Assembly (NCBI RefSeq): GCF_018390695.1
Contig: NZ_JAHBGF010000003.1
Coordinates: 117,289 to 181,288, forward strand
Reading direction: 5' to 3'
DNA length: 64,000 nt
Source: Ancylobacter sonchi
Lineage (GTDB): Bacteria; Pseudomonadota; Alphaproteobacteria; Rhizobiales; Xanthobacteraceae
Position 1 is the stretch's first letter, and each line of letters starts with the position of its first letter. The notes under the pieces were generated by a model that did no database searches, had not been told where the DNA came from, and saw nothing but the letters and a program-made list of their open reading frames with translations. A program made the translations under genes and the position numbers. This document shows positions 24,198 to 33,747 of the stretch, in pieces.

Positions 24198-25706
24198 TCA
24201 GGCGGTCGCCTCGGCAGAGGACGGCATGCGGCCGGTCTCGCGCAGTGCGGCGTGCCAGGACAGCGCCTCCTCGATGAGGTGCGGCGTGTGGCCGCCGCGC
24301 GCCAGCGCCCGGCGATGGTAATCGGCCAGCGGCTCGCGATAGGAGGGGTGGACGCAATTGGCGAGGATCGCCTGCGCCCGCTCGCGCGGGGCGAGGCCGC
24401 GCAGGTCGGCGAGGCCGATCTCGGTGACCAGCACGTCGACGTCGTGCTCGTTGTGGTCGACATGGGAGACCATCGGCACCACCGAGGAGATGGCGCCGCC
24501 CTTGGCGATCGACTTGGTGACGAACACCGACATGTAGCCGTTGCGGGCGAAGTCGCCCGAGCCGCCGATGCCGTTCATCATGTGGATGCCGCCGACATGG
24601 GTGGAGTTGACGTTGCCGTAGATGTCGAACTCCAGCGCGGTGTTGATGCCGATGATGCCGAGCCGGCGCACCACCTCGGGGTGGTTGCTGATCTCCTGCG
24701 GGCGCAGGATCAGCCGCGGCTTGTAGTGCGGCAGCTTCGGCAGCACCTCGCGGTACTTGCCCGCCGACAGGGTGATGGAGGAGCCGGAGGCGAAATCGAG
24801 CTTGCCGGCATCGAACAGGTCGAAGGTCGAATCCTGCAGCACCTCGGAATACATGGTGAGGTTGTGGAACGGCGTCTCGATGAAGCCGTGCAGCACGGCG
24901 TTGGCGATGGTGCCGATGCCGGCCTGCAACGGCTGCAGCCGGTTGGTCAGCCGCCCCTTCTTCACCTCGTTGAGGAAGAACTCGGTGAGATGGCCGGAAA
25001 TGGCGGCGGTCTCGGCGTCCGGCGGCAGCACGGTCGACGAGCTGTCCAGCTTTTCGGTGAAGACGATGGCGGCGATCTTGGCCGGGTCGACCGGAATGAA
25101 GGGCAGGCCGACGCGGCTCTGCGGCGCCACCACCGGGATCGGCTCGCGGTGCGGCCGGTGGGTGGGGATGTAGATGTCGTGCAGCCCCTCCAGCGTCACC
25201 GGCTGGGAGAGGTTGATCTCGACGATCACCTTCTCGGCGAGGATGGCGAAGCTCGCCGAATTGCCGACCGAGGTGGTCGGCACGATGCCGCCCTGTTCGG
25301 TGATCGCCACCGCCTCGATCACCGCGACGTCGACCGGGCCGAGCTGGCGGGTGCGCAGCATCTCCACCGTCTCGGACAAATGCTGGTCGACGAACATCAC
25401 CTCGCCGGCATTGATCGACTTGCGCAGCGCCGGATCGGACTGGAAGGGGATGCGACGGGAAAGCGCGTGCGCCTCGGCCAGCGTCTTGTCGAGGTCGTTG
25501 CCGAGCGAGGCTCCGGTGATCAGCGTGATCTTCAAGGGCTCGGTGCGGGCGCGCTCGGCGAGCGCCATCGGCACCGCCTTGGCCTCGCCGGCGCGGGTGA
25601 AGCCGCTCATGCCGACTGTCATGCCGTCCCTGATAAGCCGCGCGGCCTGCTCGGCGCTGGTCACCTTGTCCGCCAATGGGGCGTAGCGCAGGCGGTCCTC
25701 GTGCAT
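24198..25706 (-). CDS. Acetyl-CoA hydrolase/transferase family, AarC-type succinate/acetate CoA-transferase
   Basis: This is 502 aa from the ATG at 25706, chosen because GGGAGGA stands 9 bases before it; an upstream in-frame ATG adds 11 residues without a site. It has the class I CoA-transferase layout: an N-terminal half with GMTVGMSGFTRAGEAKAVP and a C-terminal half with GIGTIANAVLHGF, then LTMYSEVLQDSTFDLFD. The Glu of MYSEVLQD, at about residue 288, falls where the catalytic Glu of AarC lies (E294). NVNSTHVGGIHMMNGIGGSGDFARNG is also family-typical. It should exchange CoA between succinyl-CoA (or propionyl-CoA) and acetate or succinate. It is a single gene, convergent with rhmD. Confidence 0.88.
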   Translation of the reverse strand: MHEDRLRYAPLADKVTSAEQAARLIRDGMTVGMSGFTRAGEAKAVPMALAERARTEPLKITLITGASLGNDLDKTLAEAHALSRRIPFQSDPALRKSINAGEVMFVDQHLSETVEMLRTRQLGPVDVAVIEAVAITEQGGIVPTTSVGNSASFAILAEKVIVEINLSQPVTLEGLHDIYIPTHRPHREPIPVVAPQSRVGLPFIPVDPAKIAAIVFTEKLDSSSTVLPPDAETAAISGHLTEFFLNEVKKGRLTNRLQPLQAGIGTIANAVLHGFIETPFHNLTMYSEVLQDSTFDLFDAGKLDFASGSSITLSAGKYREVLPKLPHYKPRLILRPQEISNHPEVVRRLGIIGINTALEFDIYGNVNSTHVGGIHMMNGIGGSGDFARNGYMSVFVTKSIAKGGAISSVVPMVSHVDHNEHDVDVLVTEIGLADLRGLAPRERAQAILANCVHPSYREPLADYHRRALARGGHTPHLIEEALSWHAALRETGRMPSSAEATA

Positions 25707-25989
25707 GGCGTCATTCCTCCCGGTCTCGTTCGCCGGCATCCGCGGTCCGGTGGCGAGCTTCGGTCAGGAGAGGCACGCGGGACGCCGCAGGCGGCGCGGC
25801 ATGTTTCGCCGCCGCGTGCGGCCGGCGCCAGTTCGACCTTCGGCCGGGTATGAGCGGAGCGCATGGCGGCGGGACCCGGCGAGGGAGGCCGCACTAACGT
25901 AAACGAGACATTAATCGTTGTCGTTCAGCATGTTGGCCTCTCGTCGCCTGGGGATTATCCTTAACAGGGCCGAAAAAGAGGATTCGCTC

Positions 25990-27027
25990 ATGACGAATGG
26001 CTGGGCGCGCTCGACATTGAGCCGGCGCCATCTCATCGGCCTCTTCGGCCTTGCCGCCCTGTTGCCGCTGCGCCCGTCGGCAGCCGCCGCGCAGGGCGCC
26101 GATCCCGGCGACGCCGCGACCAGCGACCTGACCTCGGTCGCCGACATGAAGCCCGGCCAGTATGCGTGGCATCCCGAGCGGGCGCCCGAGGGCTTCGTCG
26201 CCATCATCGTCTCGCTGCCGGACCAGCGCTGCTACGTGTATCGCAACGGCGTGCGCATCGGCGTCTCCACCTGCTCGACCGGCCGCGCCGGCCACGAGAC
26301 GCCGGTGGGGGTGTTCACCATCCTGCAGAAGGATGTCGACCACCATTCCTCGCTCTATGACGACGCGCCGATGCCCTATGCCGAGCGGCTGACCTGGTCG
26401 GGCGTCGCGCTGCATGCCGGTGGGCTGCCCGGCTACCCGTCCTCGCATGGCTGCGTGCACCTGCCGATGGCGTTCTCCAAGCTGCTGTTCAGCGTCACCC
26501 ATTTCGGCACGCCGGTGATCATCGCCGACGCACATTCCCAGCCGGCCGACGTGCTGCATCCCGGCCTGGTGCTGCCGGCCGACGCCACCACGGCGATCCG
26601 GACCGAGGCGCCGAAGGATGACAGCCCGGCCGCGGTCGCCGCCGCCGCGCAGATGGCGGCGGAGAACGCCGTCTCCATGGTGGTGAGCGGCGCCGACAAG
26701 CAGCTGACCGTCCTGAAGAACGGCGCGGTGGCGCTCACCGCGCCGGTGACTATCCGCGATCCCGGCACGCCGCTCGGCAATGTCGTCTATGTGCTGAAGA
26801 AGGTGGCGGGCGACGTCGCCTGGACCGCGCTCGGCTTCGAGGGCAACGGCGCCGGGCCCGGCAAGGTGGCGGCCGCCATTGACCGCATCACCGTGGCGCC
26901 GCAGGCCAACCAGCAGCTCGCCCAGCTGCTGGTGCCGGGCTCGACGCTGTTCGTGACCGATCTGCCGGCGGATGCCTCGACGCGGACCGACAAGGGCTTC
27001 GTCGTGATGTCGCAGGCGATGAGCTGA
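25990..27027 (+). CDS. L,D-transpeptidase (YkuD family), exported
   Basis: This is 345 aa from the ATG at 25990, with AGAGGA 9 bases upstream. The N-terminus TLSRRHLIGLFGLAALLPL looks like a twin-arginine (Tat) signal, cut after the Ala run near 34. The YkuD domain spans about 68-180 and has His142 in ALHAGGLPGY and the SHGC motif with Cys155. It should make L,D (3-3) crosslinks in murein or attach proteins to it. The C-terminal 150 residues (ADKQLTVLKNGAVALTAPV) look like a second YkuD-like or ErfK-like module without the catalytic motif. The mepA gene follows 14 bp downstream, suggesting a joint role in cell-wall remodelling. Confidence 0.87.
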   Translation: MTNGWARSTLSRRHLIGLFGLAALLPLRPSAAAAQGADPGDAATSDLTSVADMKPGQYAWHPERAPEGFVAIIVSLPDQRCYVYRNGVRIGVSTCSTGRAGHETPVGVFTILQKDVDHHSSLYDDAPMPYAERLTWSGVALHAGGLPGYPSSHGCVHLPMAFSKLLFSVTHFGTPVIIADAHSQPADVLHPGLVLPADATTAIRTEAPKDDSPAAVAAAAQMAAENAVSMVVSGADKQLTVLKNGAVALTAPVTIRDPGTPLGNVVYVLKKVAGDVAWTALGFEGNGAGPGKVAAAIDRITVAPQANQQLAQLLVPGSTLFVTDLPADASTRTDKGFVVMSQAMS

Positions 27028-27041
27028 GAGGGGAGGCCGGG

Positions 27042-27956
27042 ATGCGCCGTCTTCTCTCGGTTCTCGCGCTTGCCGGGCTGGCGCTGGCCGGCGTTCCCGG
27101 CGCGTCGCATGCGCAGGAAGACGCGCCGCCGCCGGCCGCCAAGCCCGCTGCCGCCGGTGCCACGCCGGCCAAGGTGCTGTTCGGCGCGGTGAAGCAGCCG
27201 GCCTCCGGGCTGGCGCCGCGCGCCATCGGCTTCTATTCGCGCGGCTGCCTCGCCGGCGGCGAGGCGCTGCCGGTGACTGGGCCGACCTGGCAGGCGATGC
27301 GGCTGTCGCGCAACCGCAACTGGGGGCATCCCGATCTCATCGCCTTCCTCGAGCGGCTGGCTGCCCAGGCGCCGAAGGTCGGCTGGTCCGGCCTGTTGGT
27401 CGGCGACATGGCGCAGCCGCGCGGCGGACCGATGGCGACCGGCCATGCCTCGCACCAGATCGGCCTCGACGCCGACATCTGGCTCACCCCGATGCCGAGG
27501 AAGGTCTTCACCGCCAAGGAGCGCGAGGACGTGTCGGCGACGATGATCGTGCGGCCGGACCGGCTCGACGTCGACGCCCAGGTGTGGACGCCGGCCCATG
27601 TCGCCATCATCCGCGCCGCCGCGCAGGACGATAGGGTGGAACGGGTGCTGGTGAATGCGGCGATCAAGAAGGCGCTGTGCCGCGATGCGCGCGGCGACCG
27701 CTCCTGGCTGCAGAAGGTGCGGCCCTATTGGGGGCACGACTACCATATGCATGTGCGCATTTCCTGCCCCGCCGGCAGCCCGGATTGCCGGCCCCAGGAC
27801 GCGGTGGTGCCGGGGGACGGTTGCGACAAGCTCGACTGGTGGTTCTCGGACGGCGTGCTGCATCCCAAGCCGCCGAAGGTGCCGCCCAAGCCGGCGCCGC
27901 CGGTGACGCTCGCCGACCTGCCGCCGTCCTGTACGGCGGTGCTGAAGGCACAGTAG
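27042..27956 (+). CDS. mepA: Penicillin-insensitive murein endopeptidase MepA
   Basis: This is a 304-aa protein with a signal peptide (MRRLLSVLALAGLALAGVPG, cut near SHAQ). It is a LAS-type zinc peptidase: HASHQIGLDADIW places His138 and Asp145 at the H-x6-D spacing, and GHDYHMHVRISC supplies the third zinc His. Cys residues in RGCLAGG and SCPAGSPDC probably form disulfides. MepA cleaves D,D and L,D crosslinks in the periplasm, so pairing with the preceding L,D-transpeptidase is functionally sensible. A Pro-rich stretch (KPPKVPPKPAPP) near the C-terminus is unusual. Confidence 0.92.
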   Translation: MRRLLSVLALAGLALAGVPGASHAQEDAPPPAAKPAAAGATPAKVLFGAVKQPASGLAPRAIGFYSRGCLAGGEALPVTGPTWQAMRLSRNRNWGHPDLIAFLERLAAQAPKVGWSGLLVGDMAQPRGGPMATGHASHQIGLDADIWLTPMPRKVFTAKEREDVSATMIVRPDRLDVDAQVWTPAHVAIIRAAAQDDRVERVLVNAAIKKALCRDARGDRSWLQKVRPYWGHDYHMHVRISCPAGSPDCRPQDAVVPGDGCDKLDWWFSDGVLHPKPPKVPPKPAPPVTLADLPPSCTAVLKAQ

Positions 27957-27998
27957 GTCCTGGCGCTCCGCGACGGGGGCTGGATTCAATACGCTGGC

Positions 27999-28046
27999 GC
28001 CTGTTCTCGTTGCGAAAGCCTTTCAGCCTTCGCGACGAGAACAGGC
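27999..28046. terminator. Long palindrome between convergent mepA and GMC genes
   Basis: Arms of 18 bp (27999-28016 and 28029-28046) pair throughout with a single G-T wobble around a 12-base loop. The palindrome begins 42 bp after mepA and ends 1 bp before the stop codon of the opposing GMC gene. There is no long T-tract on either side. It may act as a two-way terminator or be a dispersed palindromic element. Confidence 0.65.
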
Positions 28047-28047
28047 T

Positions 28048-29673
28048 CTAGCGTGCGTCGGCGCGGATCATCGCCGCCGCCTTCTCGGCGATCATCATGG
28101 TGGGAGAGGCGGTGTTGCCGGAGACGATGGTCGGCATCACCGAGGCGTCGACCACCCTCAGCCCCTCGATGCCGAATACCCGCAGCCGCTCGTCGACCAC
28201 CGCCAGCGGGTCACTCGGCAGTCCCATCTTGGCGGTGCCGACCGGGTGGAAGATGGTGGTGCCGATCTCGCCGGCGGCGCGGACCAGGCTGTCCTCGTCG
28301 TCGCCGACCGAGGGGCCGGGCAGGAACTCCTCCGGGCGGAGCGATGCCAGCGCCGGCCGCTTCACGATGCGGCGGGCGACGCGCAGGCTGTCGGCGGCTA
28401 CCTGCCGGTCTTCCTCTGTCGCGAGGTAGTTCGGGCGAATCGCCGGAGCCGCCGCCGGGTCGACGCTGGTGAGGCGCACATCACCGCGGCTGGTCGGGCG
28501 CAGATTGCACACGCTCATGGTGAAGGCGGGGAAGGGGTGCAGCTTCTCGCCGAACTTGCCGAGCGACAGCGGCTGAACGTGGAACTCGATGTCGGCGCGC
28601 TCCCTGTCCGGCCGCGAGCGGGTGAACAGGCCGAGCTGCGACGGCGCCATGGTGAGCGGCCCGCGCCGGAACAGGGCGTATTCCAGCGCCATCGACGCCT
28701 TGCCGATGAGCGAGTGGGTGCGCTCGTTGAGCGTATGGGCGCCGTGCACCTTGTAGATCAGCCGCAATTGCAGATGGTCCTGAAGGTTGGCGCCGACGCC
28801 CGCCCGGTCGAGGGCGACACCGATGCCGTGACCGGCCAGTTCGGCACCCGGGCCGATGCCCGACAGCATGAGGACCTGCGGCGAGCCGATGGCGCCGGCC
28901 GAGAGGATCACCTCGCCACGGGCGCGGGCGGTGCGGGCGACGCCGTCCTGCCGGTAGGCGATGCCGACGGCGCGGTGGCCCTCGAGAATCACCCGCTCGG
29001 TGAGGCAGCCGGTGCGCAGGGTGAGGTTCGGCCGGTTCAAGACGGGCTTGAGGAACCCTCGCGCGGCGCTCCAGCGCAGGCCGCGCTTCTGGTTGACCTG
29101 GAAATAGGCCGAGCCCTCATTGTCGCCGGTGTTGTAGTCGTCGATCGGAGGAATGCCGTCCTGCGCCGCCGCCTCGCGCACCTTGTCGAGCAGCGGCCAG
29201 GTGAGGCGCGGGAATTCGACGCGCCACTCGCCGCCGGCGCCGTGCATGGCGCTGGCGCCGCGATAATGGTCCTCGTGGCTCTTGAAGATCGGCAGCACGT
29301 CGTCCCAGCCCCAGCCGGCGAGCCCGAGCTGTCGCCAGCCGTCATAGTCGCCGGCCTGGCCACGCATGTAGATCATCGCGTTGATGGCGGAACAGCCGCC
29401 GACCACCTTGCCGCGCGGATAGGCGAGGGCGCGGCCGTTGAGGCCCGGCTCGGCCTCGGTGCGGAACATCCAGTCGGCGCGGGGATTGCCGATGGCGAAC
29501 AGGTAGCCGACCGGGATGTGGAACCAGATCCAGTTGTCGCGCCCGCCGGCTTCCAGCAGCAGCACGCGCCTGCGCGGGTCGGCGGAGAGCCGGTTGGCGA
29601 GCACGCAGCCGGCCGAGCCGGCCCCGACGATGATGTAGTCGTAATGTTCGCCGCCGGGCGTGTCGTCGGTCAT
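28048..29673 (-). CDS. GMC-family FAD oxidoreductase (choline/alcohol dehydrogenase-like)
   Basis: This is 541 aa from the ATG at 29673, directly ahead of the FAD-binding start; upstream in-frame codons look non-coding. Near residue 14 is the dinucleotide motif [19 protein letters not shown], followed by LLLEAGG. The GMC signatures [20 protein letters not shown] and [16 protein letters not shown] are present. The catalytic pair is visible as His in [13 protein letters not shown] and Asn in [17 protein letters not shown]. It oxidises an alcohol substrate; choline, polyethylene glycol-type and long-chain alcohol enzymes look alike here. Lack of a betaine-aldehyde dehydrogenase nearby argues against naming it betA. 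Confidence 0.88.
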   Translation of the reverse strand: MTDDTPGGEHYDYIIVGAGSAGCVLANRLSADPRRRVLLLEAGGRDNWIWFHIPVGYLFAIGNPRADWMFRTEAEPGLNGRALAYPRGKVVGGCSAINAMIYMRGQAGDYDGWRQLGLAGWGWDDVLPIFKSHEDHYRGASAMHGAGGEWRVEFPRLTWPLLDKVREAAAQDGIPPIDDYNTGDNEGSAYFQVNQKRGLRWSAARGFLKPVLNRPNLTLRTGCLTERVILEGHRAVGIAYRQDGVARTARARGEVILSAGAIGSPQVLMLSGIGPGAELAGHGIGVALDRAGVGANLQDHLQLRLIYKVHGAHTLNERTHSLIGKASMALEYALFRRGPLTMAPSQLGLFTRSRPDRERADIEFHVQPLSLGKFGEKLHPFPAFTMSVCNLRPTSRGDVRLTSVDPAAAPAIRPNYLATEEDRQVAADSLRVARRIVKRPALASLRPEEFLPGPSVGDDEDSLVRAAGEIGTTIFHPVGTAKMGLPSDPLAVVDERLRVFGIEGLRVVDASVMPTIVSGNTASPTMMIAEKAAAMIRADAR

Positions 29674-30080
29674 GAGGCACCTGTTCCTGCTGCCGCGCCG
29701 GGAGCTCCGACGCGACCCGTTTCTGGCGCATTCCGGGTCGGATCGCCACTGGCCAGGAGCAGACTCACCGGAGGTGGAAGGGTGCCGCGGTGGGGCGGTC
29801 GCGGGGGTGGCGCGGGGCAAGCGCACCCCTCTCCATGCGGTATCAGACGAAAGTCTGGTGTCACGATATTGTCCCAACGAACCAAGAGGATGCCGCAATG
29901 CGGCGTAAACCGTTGGGAACGTTGGGTCGGCTGTGAATTTTGTATGCCACGGCTTACGTAACGCTCATCGACGCCCTTGCCCTCTCTGGGACGGTGCGAT
30001 AAGCCTGCCCTGTGCTTTGAATATTTCGCAACTGAGGTTGCGCGCCGGACGGCGCCCACGCACCGGGGAGGATGCGGCTC
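29674..30080. other. Divergent spacer between the GMC gene and nuoA
   Basis: This is 407 bp without a gene. It should hold the main promoter of the complex I operon; I could not assign a clear -35/-10 pair. Its middle contains closely packed hairpins (29844-29917). Confidence 0.5.
29844..29917 (+). ncRNA. Compact structured element upstream of nuoA (possible leader or small RNA)
   Basis: A CAGAC-GAAA-GTCTG hairpin with a GAAA tetraloop (29844-29857) is followed by a nested structure. The outer pair is CCCAACG (29873-29879) with CGTTGGG (29911-29917), and the inner hairpin is GCCGC-AAT-GCGGC (29892-29904). Three perfect helices in 74 bases is more order than the spacer elsewhere shows. There is no T-tract, so it is not a standard terminator. 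It lies 164 bp before the nuoA ATG. Confidence 0.3.
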
Positions 30081-30446
30081 ATGAGTAGCTTGCTGCAGGA
30101 TTACCTGCCGGTCGTCATTTTCATCGGGGTGTCGGCCGTCATCGGGATCGCCCTGCTGGTGGCCCCCTTCATCGTCGCCTTCTCCCGGCCCGATCCGGAG
30201 AAGATGTCGGCCTATGAATGTGGCTTCAATGCGTTCGACGACGCGCGCATGAAGTTCGACGTCCGTTTCTATCTGGTGTCGATCCTCTTCATCATCTTCG
30301 ATCTCGAGGTCGCCTTCCTGTTCCCCTGGGCCATCACCTTCGGGGAGCTGGGTAATTTCGGCTTCTGGTCGATGATGATTTTCCTGGCCGTGCTCACCAT
30401 CGGCTTTGTCTACGAATGGAAGAAGGGAGCGCTCGAATGGGATTGA
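30081..30446 (+). CDS. nuoA: NADH-quinone oxidoreductase subunit A
   Basis: This is 121 aa starting at the ATG at 30081; the earlier ATG at 30072 abuts the GGGGAGG site and is too close. Three membrane helices and the NuoA loop [34 protein letters not shown] identify it (longest diagnostic run YECGF..FD.R). It is part of the membrane arm of complex I next to NuoH, with the loop carrying the conserved Cys near the quinone site. It is first of the 14-subunit operon, and its end overlaps nuoB by 10 bp. Confidence 0.95.
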   Translation: MSSLLQDYLPVVIFIGVSAVIGIALLVAPFIVAFSRPDPEKMSAYECGFNAFDDARMKFDVRFYLVSILFIIFDLEVAFLFPWAITFGELGNFGFWSMMIFLAVLTIGFVYEWKKGALEWD

Positions 30447-31018
30447 GCGCCGCGAACACTCCCCTCGTCGCTCCGGCGGCGAAGGGAATCATCGATCCGA
30501 ACACCGGCCGGCCGATCGGCGCGACCGATCCGTTCTTCGTCGAGGTCAACAACGAGCTGGCCGACAAGGGCTTCCTCGTCACCGCCACCGACGAACTGAT
30601 CAACTGGGCGCGCACCGGCTCGCTCATGTGGATGACCTTCGGCCTCGCCTGCTGCGCGGTGGAGATGATGCAGGTCTCCATGCCGCGCTACGACGTGGAG
30701 CGCTTCGGCTTCGCGCCCCGCGCCTCGCCTCGCCAGTCCGACGTGATGATCGTCGCCGGCACGCTGACCAACAAGATGGCTCCGGCCCTGCGCAAGGTCT
30801 ATGACCAGATGCCGGAGCCGCGCTACGTCATCTCCATGGGTAGCTGCGCCAATGGCGGCGGCTACTACCACTACTCCTACTCGGTGGTGCGCGGCTGCGA
30901 CCGGATCGTGCCGGTCGACATCTATGTGCCGGGCTGCCCGCCGACGGCGGAAGCGCTGCTGTATGGCGTGCTGCTGCTGCAGAAGAAGATCCGCCGTACC
31001 GGCACCATAGAACGCTAA
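30437..31018 (+). CDS. nuoB: NADH-quinone oxidoreductase subunit B
   Basis: This is 193 aa from the ATG at 30437 (AAGGGAG upstream), overlapping nuoA. It carries the terminal N2 [4Fe-4S] cluster that reduces quinone. The tandem Cys pair is in [11 protein letters not shown], the third Cys in [12 protein letters not shown] and the fourth in [14 protein letters not shown]. The 40-residue N-terminal leader is typical of alphaproteobacteria. Confidence 0.96.
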   Translation: MGLSAANTPLVAPAAKGIIDPNTGRPIGATDPFFVEVNNELADKGFLVTATDELINWARTGSLMWMTFGLACCAVEMMQVSMPRYDVERFGFAPRASPRQSDVMIVAGTLTNKMAPALRKVYDQMPEPRYVISMGSCANGGGYYHYSYSVVRGCDRIVPVDIYVPGCPPTAEALLYGVLLLQKKIRRTGTIER

Positions 31019-31022
31019 CGAC

Positions 31023-31056
31023 TGCGAACGCTGAACTATTGCGAACGCCGAACGAC
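31023..31056 (+). repeat. Two-copy 17-bp tandem repeat in the nuoB-nuoC spacer
   Basis: TGCGAACGCTGAACTAT is followed at once by TGCGAACGCCGAACGAC. The copies differ at a few end bases. The spacer lies in the 77 bp between nuoB and nuoC; a role is not obvious, and slippage duplication is likely. Confidence 0.5.
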
Positions 31057-31095
31057 CGACGCCGGGCGCGAGAGAGCGGGCAAGACGGGTAAGAC

Positions 31096-31710
31096 ATGGA
31101 CGAGACGCTGAGAGAGCTTGGGGCGCACATCGCCGAGGCGTTGCCGGATGCGATCGACGAGATCGTCGTCGCCTATGGCGAGCTCACCGTGACGGTGCCG
31201 GGCGCCGAGGTGGTGAAGGTGCTGACCTTCCTGCGCGACGACCCGTCCTGCCGGTTTGTCAGCTTCATCGACATTTGCGGTGTCGACTGGCCGAAGCGCG
31301 AGAAGCGCTTCGACGTCGTCTACCACTTGCTGTCGCCGACGCTGAACGCCCGCATCCGGGTGAAGGCCGAGACCGACGAGACCACGCCGGTGCCGTCGGC
31401 GACCTCGGTATTCGCCGGGGCGCTGTGGTTCGAGCGCGAAGCCTACGACATGTACGGCATCCTGTTCTCCGGCCACCCGGAGCTGCGGCGCCTGCTCACC
31501 GATTACGGCTTCGACGGCTATCCGCTGCGCAAGGACTTCCCGACCACGGGCTTCGTCGAGGTGCGCTATGACGACGAGCGCAAGCGCGTCGTCTACGAGC
31601 CGGTGAAGCTCGCGCAGGAGTTCCGCAATTTCGACTTCCTGTCGCCGTGGGAGGGGCCCGACTACGTGCTCCCGGGCGACGAGAAGGCTTCTGCCCCCAA
31701 GGCCGGTTGA
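31096..31710 (+). CDS. nuoC: NADH-quinone oxidoreductase subunit C
   Basis: This is the 204-aa 30-kDa subunit of the peripheral arm. The family signature is clear: [20 protein letters not shown] followed by [20 protein letters not shown]. It is separate from nuoD, as in other alphaproteobacteria and unlike the fused E. coli NuoCD. It packs beside NuoD near the quinone channel. The ribosome binding site is modest. Confidence 0.95.
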   Translation: MDETLRELGAHIAEALPDAIDEIVVAYGELTVTVPGAEVVKVLTFLRDDPSCRFVSFIDICGVDWPKREKRFDVVYHLLSPTLNARIRVKAETDETTPVPSATSVFAGALWFEREAYDMYGILFSGHPELRRLLTDYGFDGYPLRKDFPTTGFVEVRYDDERKRVVYEPVKLAQEFRNFDFLSPWEGPDYVLPGDEKASAPKAG

Positions 31711-31727
31711 GGCGGAGTGACGAGACC

Positions 31728-32945
31728 ATGAACGCCGCTGTCAGCACGACATCCGCCAAGACGACCGATCCGAACGTCCGCAACTTCCAGATTAACTTCG
31801 GCCCGCAACATCCTGCCGCGCATGGTGTTTTGCGTCTCGTGCTGGAGCTTGACGGCGAGATCGTTGAGCGTGTCGACCCGCATATCGGCCTGCTGCATCG
31901 CGGCACCGAGAAGCTGATCGAGACCAAGACCTACACCCAGGCGATGCCCTATTTCGACCGGCTCGACTATGTCGCGCCGATGAACCAGGAGCACGCCTTC
32001 TGCCTCGCCGTCGAGCGGCTGCTCGGGGTGACGGTGCCCAAGCGCGGCCAGCTGATCCGCGTGCTCTATTCCGAGATCGGCCGCATCCTGTCGCATATGC
32101 TCAACGTGACGACGCAGGCGATGGACGTCGGCGCGCTCACCCCGCCGCTGTGGGGCTTCGAGGAGCGCGAAAAGCTGATGGTCTTCTACGAGCGCGCCTC
32201 GGGAAGCCGGATGCACGCCGCCTATTTCCGTCCCGGCGGCGTCCACCAGGACCTGCCGCGTCAGCTGGTGCAGGACATTCTCGACTGGATCGATCCGTTC
32301 CTGAAGGTCTGCGACGACCTCGAGGGCCTGCTCACCGACAACCGCATCTTCAAGCAGCGCAATGTCGACATCGGCATCGTGTCGCTGGAGGACGCCTTCG
32401 CCTGGGGTTTCTCCGGCGTGATGGTGCGCGGCTCCGGCGCGGCCTGGGACCTGCGCAAGTCGCAGCCCTACGAGTGCTATGACGAACTGGAATTCGACAT
32501 TCCGATCGGCAAGAACTGCGACAATTACGATCGCTACTGTATTCGCATGGAGGAGATGCGGCAGTCGGCGTACATCATGCGCCAGTGCTGTCAGCGTCTC
32601 CTCAACGAGACCGGCCCGGTCTCGGCGGTCGACAACAAGATCGTCGCGCCCAAGCGCGGCGAGATGAAGCGCTCGATGGAAGCGCTCATCCATCACTTCA
32701 AGCTCTATACCGAAGGCTTCCATGTCCCGGCCGGCGAAGTCTACGCCGCAGTGGAAGCGCCCAAGGGCGAATTCGGTGTCTATCTGGTGTCGGACGGCAC
32801 CAACAAGCCCTATCGCTGCAAGATTCGCGCGCCAGGCTTCGCCCATCTTCAATCGATGGATTTCATGTGCCGCGGCTACATGCTCGCGGACGTTTCGGCG
32901 ATCCTCGGGTCGCTGGATATCGTGTTCGGGGAAGTGGACCGCTGA
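31728..32945 (+). CDS. nuoD: NADH-quinone oxidoreductase subunit D
   Basis: This is the 405-aa 49-kDa subunit. The start at 31728 has GGAG about 10 bases upstream and leads directly into [47 protein letters not shown] and GGVHQDLP are hallmarks, and the C-terminus has [15 protein letters not shown] in the usual form (here [15 protein letters not shown]). It forms the quinone-binding chamber with NuoB, including the His of GPQHPAAHG and the Tyr of YFDRLDY. Confidence 0.97.
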   Translation: MNAAVSTTSAKTTDPNVRNFQINFGPQHPAAHGVLRLVLELDGEIVERVDPHIGLLHRGTEKLIETKTYTQAMPYFDRLDYVAPMNQEHAFCLAVERLLGVTVPKRGQLIRVLYSEIGRILSHMLNVTTQAMDVGALTPPLWGFEEREKLMVFYERASGSRMHAAYFRPGGVHQDLPRQLVQDILDWIDPFLKVCDDLEGLLTDNRIFKQRNVDIGIVSLEDAFAWGFSGVMVRGSGAAWDLRKSQPYECYDELEFDIPIGKNCDNYDRYCIRMEEMRQSAYIMRQCCQRLLNETGPVSAVDNKIVAPKRGEMKRSMEALIHHFKLYTEGFHVPAGEVYAAVEAPKGEFGVYLVSDGTNKPYRCKIRAPGFAHLQSMDFMCRGYMLADVSAILGSLDIVFGEVDR

Positions 32946-32981
32946 GCCGCAGGCTCAGGGGTTCGATCGGAAGGGTACGGC

Positions 32982-33737
32982 ATGTCGGTCCGTAGGCTTG
33001 CGCCCAAGGAATTGCAGCCCGAGAGCTTCGCCTTCACGGCGGAGAATCTGGCTTGGGCGGAAAAGACCATCGCCAAATATCCGGCTGGCCGGCAGGCCAG
33101 CGCGGTGATCCCGCTGCTCATGCGCGCGCAGGAGCAGGCGGATGGCTGGGTGTCGGAACCGGCGATGCGCTATATCGGCGAGATGCTCGGCATGGCGCCG
33201 ATCCGCGTCTACGAGGTCGCCACCTTCTACACGCAGTTCCAGCTGCTGCCGGTCGGCAAGAAGGCGCATATCCAGGTCTGCGGCACCACGCCCTGCATGC
33301 TGAAGGGCGCCGGCGACCTGATGAAGGTCTGCAAGAAGAAGATCCATCCCGAGCCCTTCCACCTCAACGAGAGCGGCTCGCTGTCGTGGGAAGAGGTCGA
33401 ATGCGCCGGCGCCTGCGTGAACGCGCCGATGGTGCAGGTGGTGAACGAGGTGTTCGAGGACCTGACCCCGGAGATCCTCGAAGGCATCATCGACGCCTTC
33501 GAGCGCGGCGAGAAGCCGGCCGTCGGCCCGCAGAACGGCCGCAAGAGTTCCGAGCCGGTCACCGGTCTTCGCGTGCTGACCTCGCCGGAGCTGTATGACG
33601 GCTCGATGGTCGGCAAGGGTGTGGGCCTCGCCGCCGCGCGCGAGGCGATCGCCGCCCGCGAGGCCGCCGCCGCGCAGCCCAAGCCCGTCGAGCCGCCCGC
33701 CGCCCCGGCGAAGCCCGACGCGCCGAAGTCGAACTGA
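32982..33737 (+). CDS. nuoE: NADH-quinone oxidoreductase subunit E
   Basis: This is the 251-aa 24-kDa subunit with the N1a [2Fe-2S] cluster: Cys pair in [10 protein letters not shown] and second pair in [12 protein letters not shown]. The conserved core ends near residue 175. About 75 further residues are Ala/Pro/Glu-rich ([20 protein letters not shown]), an extension seen in rhizobial NuoE. It works with NuoF in NADH oxidation. Confidence 0.96.
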   Translation: MSVRRLAPKELQPESFAFTAENLAWAEKTIAKYPAGRQASAVIPLLMRAQEQADGWVSEPAMRYIGEMLGMAPIRVYEVATFYTQFQLLPVGKKAHIQVCGTTPCMLKGAGDLMKVCKKKIHPEPFHLNESGSLSWEEVECAGACVNAPMVQVVNEVFEDLTPEILEGIIDAFERGEKPAVGPQNGRKSSEPVTGLRVLTSPELYDGSMVGKGVGLAAAREAIAAREAAAAQPKPVEPPAAPAKPDAPKSN

Positions 33738-33747
33738 GGAGCGACCC

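Noticed and set aside
24252..25853. 533-codon open frame antisense to the CoA-transferase
   Set aside because: A high-GC shadow of a gene whose family motifs are complete on the minus strand.
28246..29961. 571-codon open frame antisense to the GMC oxidoreductase
   Set aside because: The GMC signatures are on the minus strand; the plus product is motif-free.
30072..30080. nuoA start at the upstream ATG
   Set aside because: It directly abuts the GGGGAGG site with no spacing; the ATG at 30081 is correctly placed.
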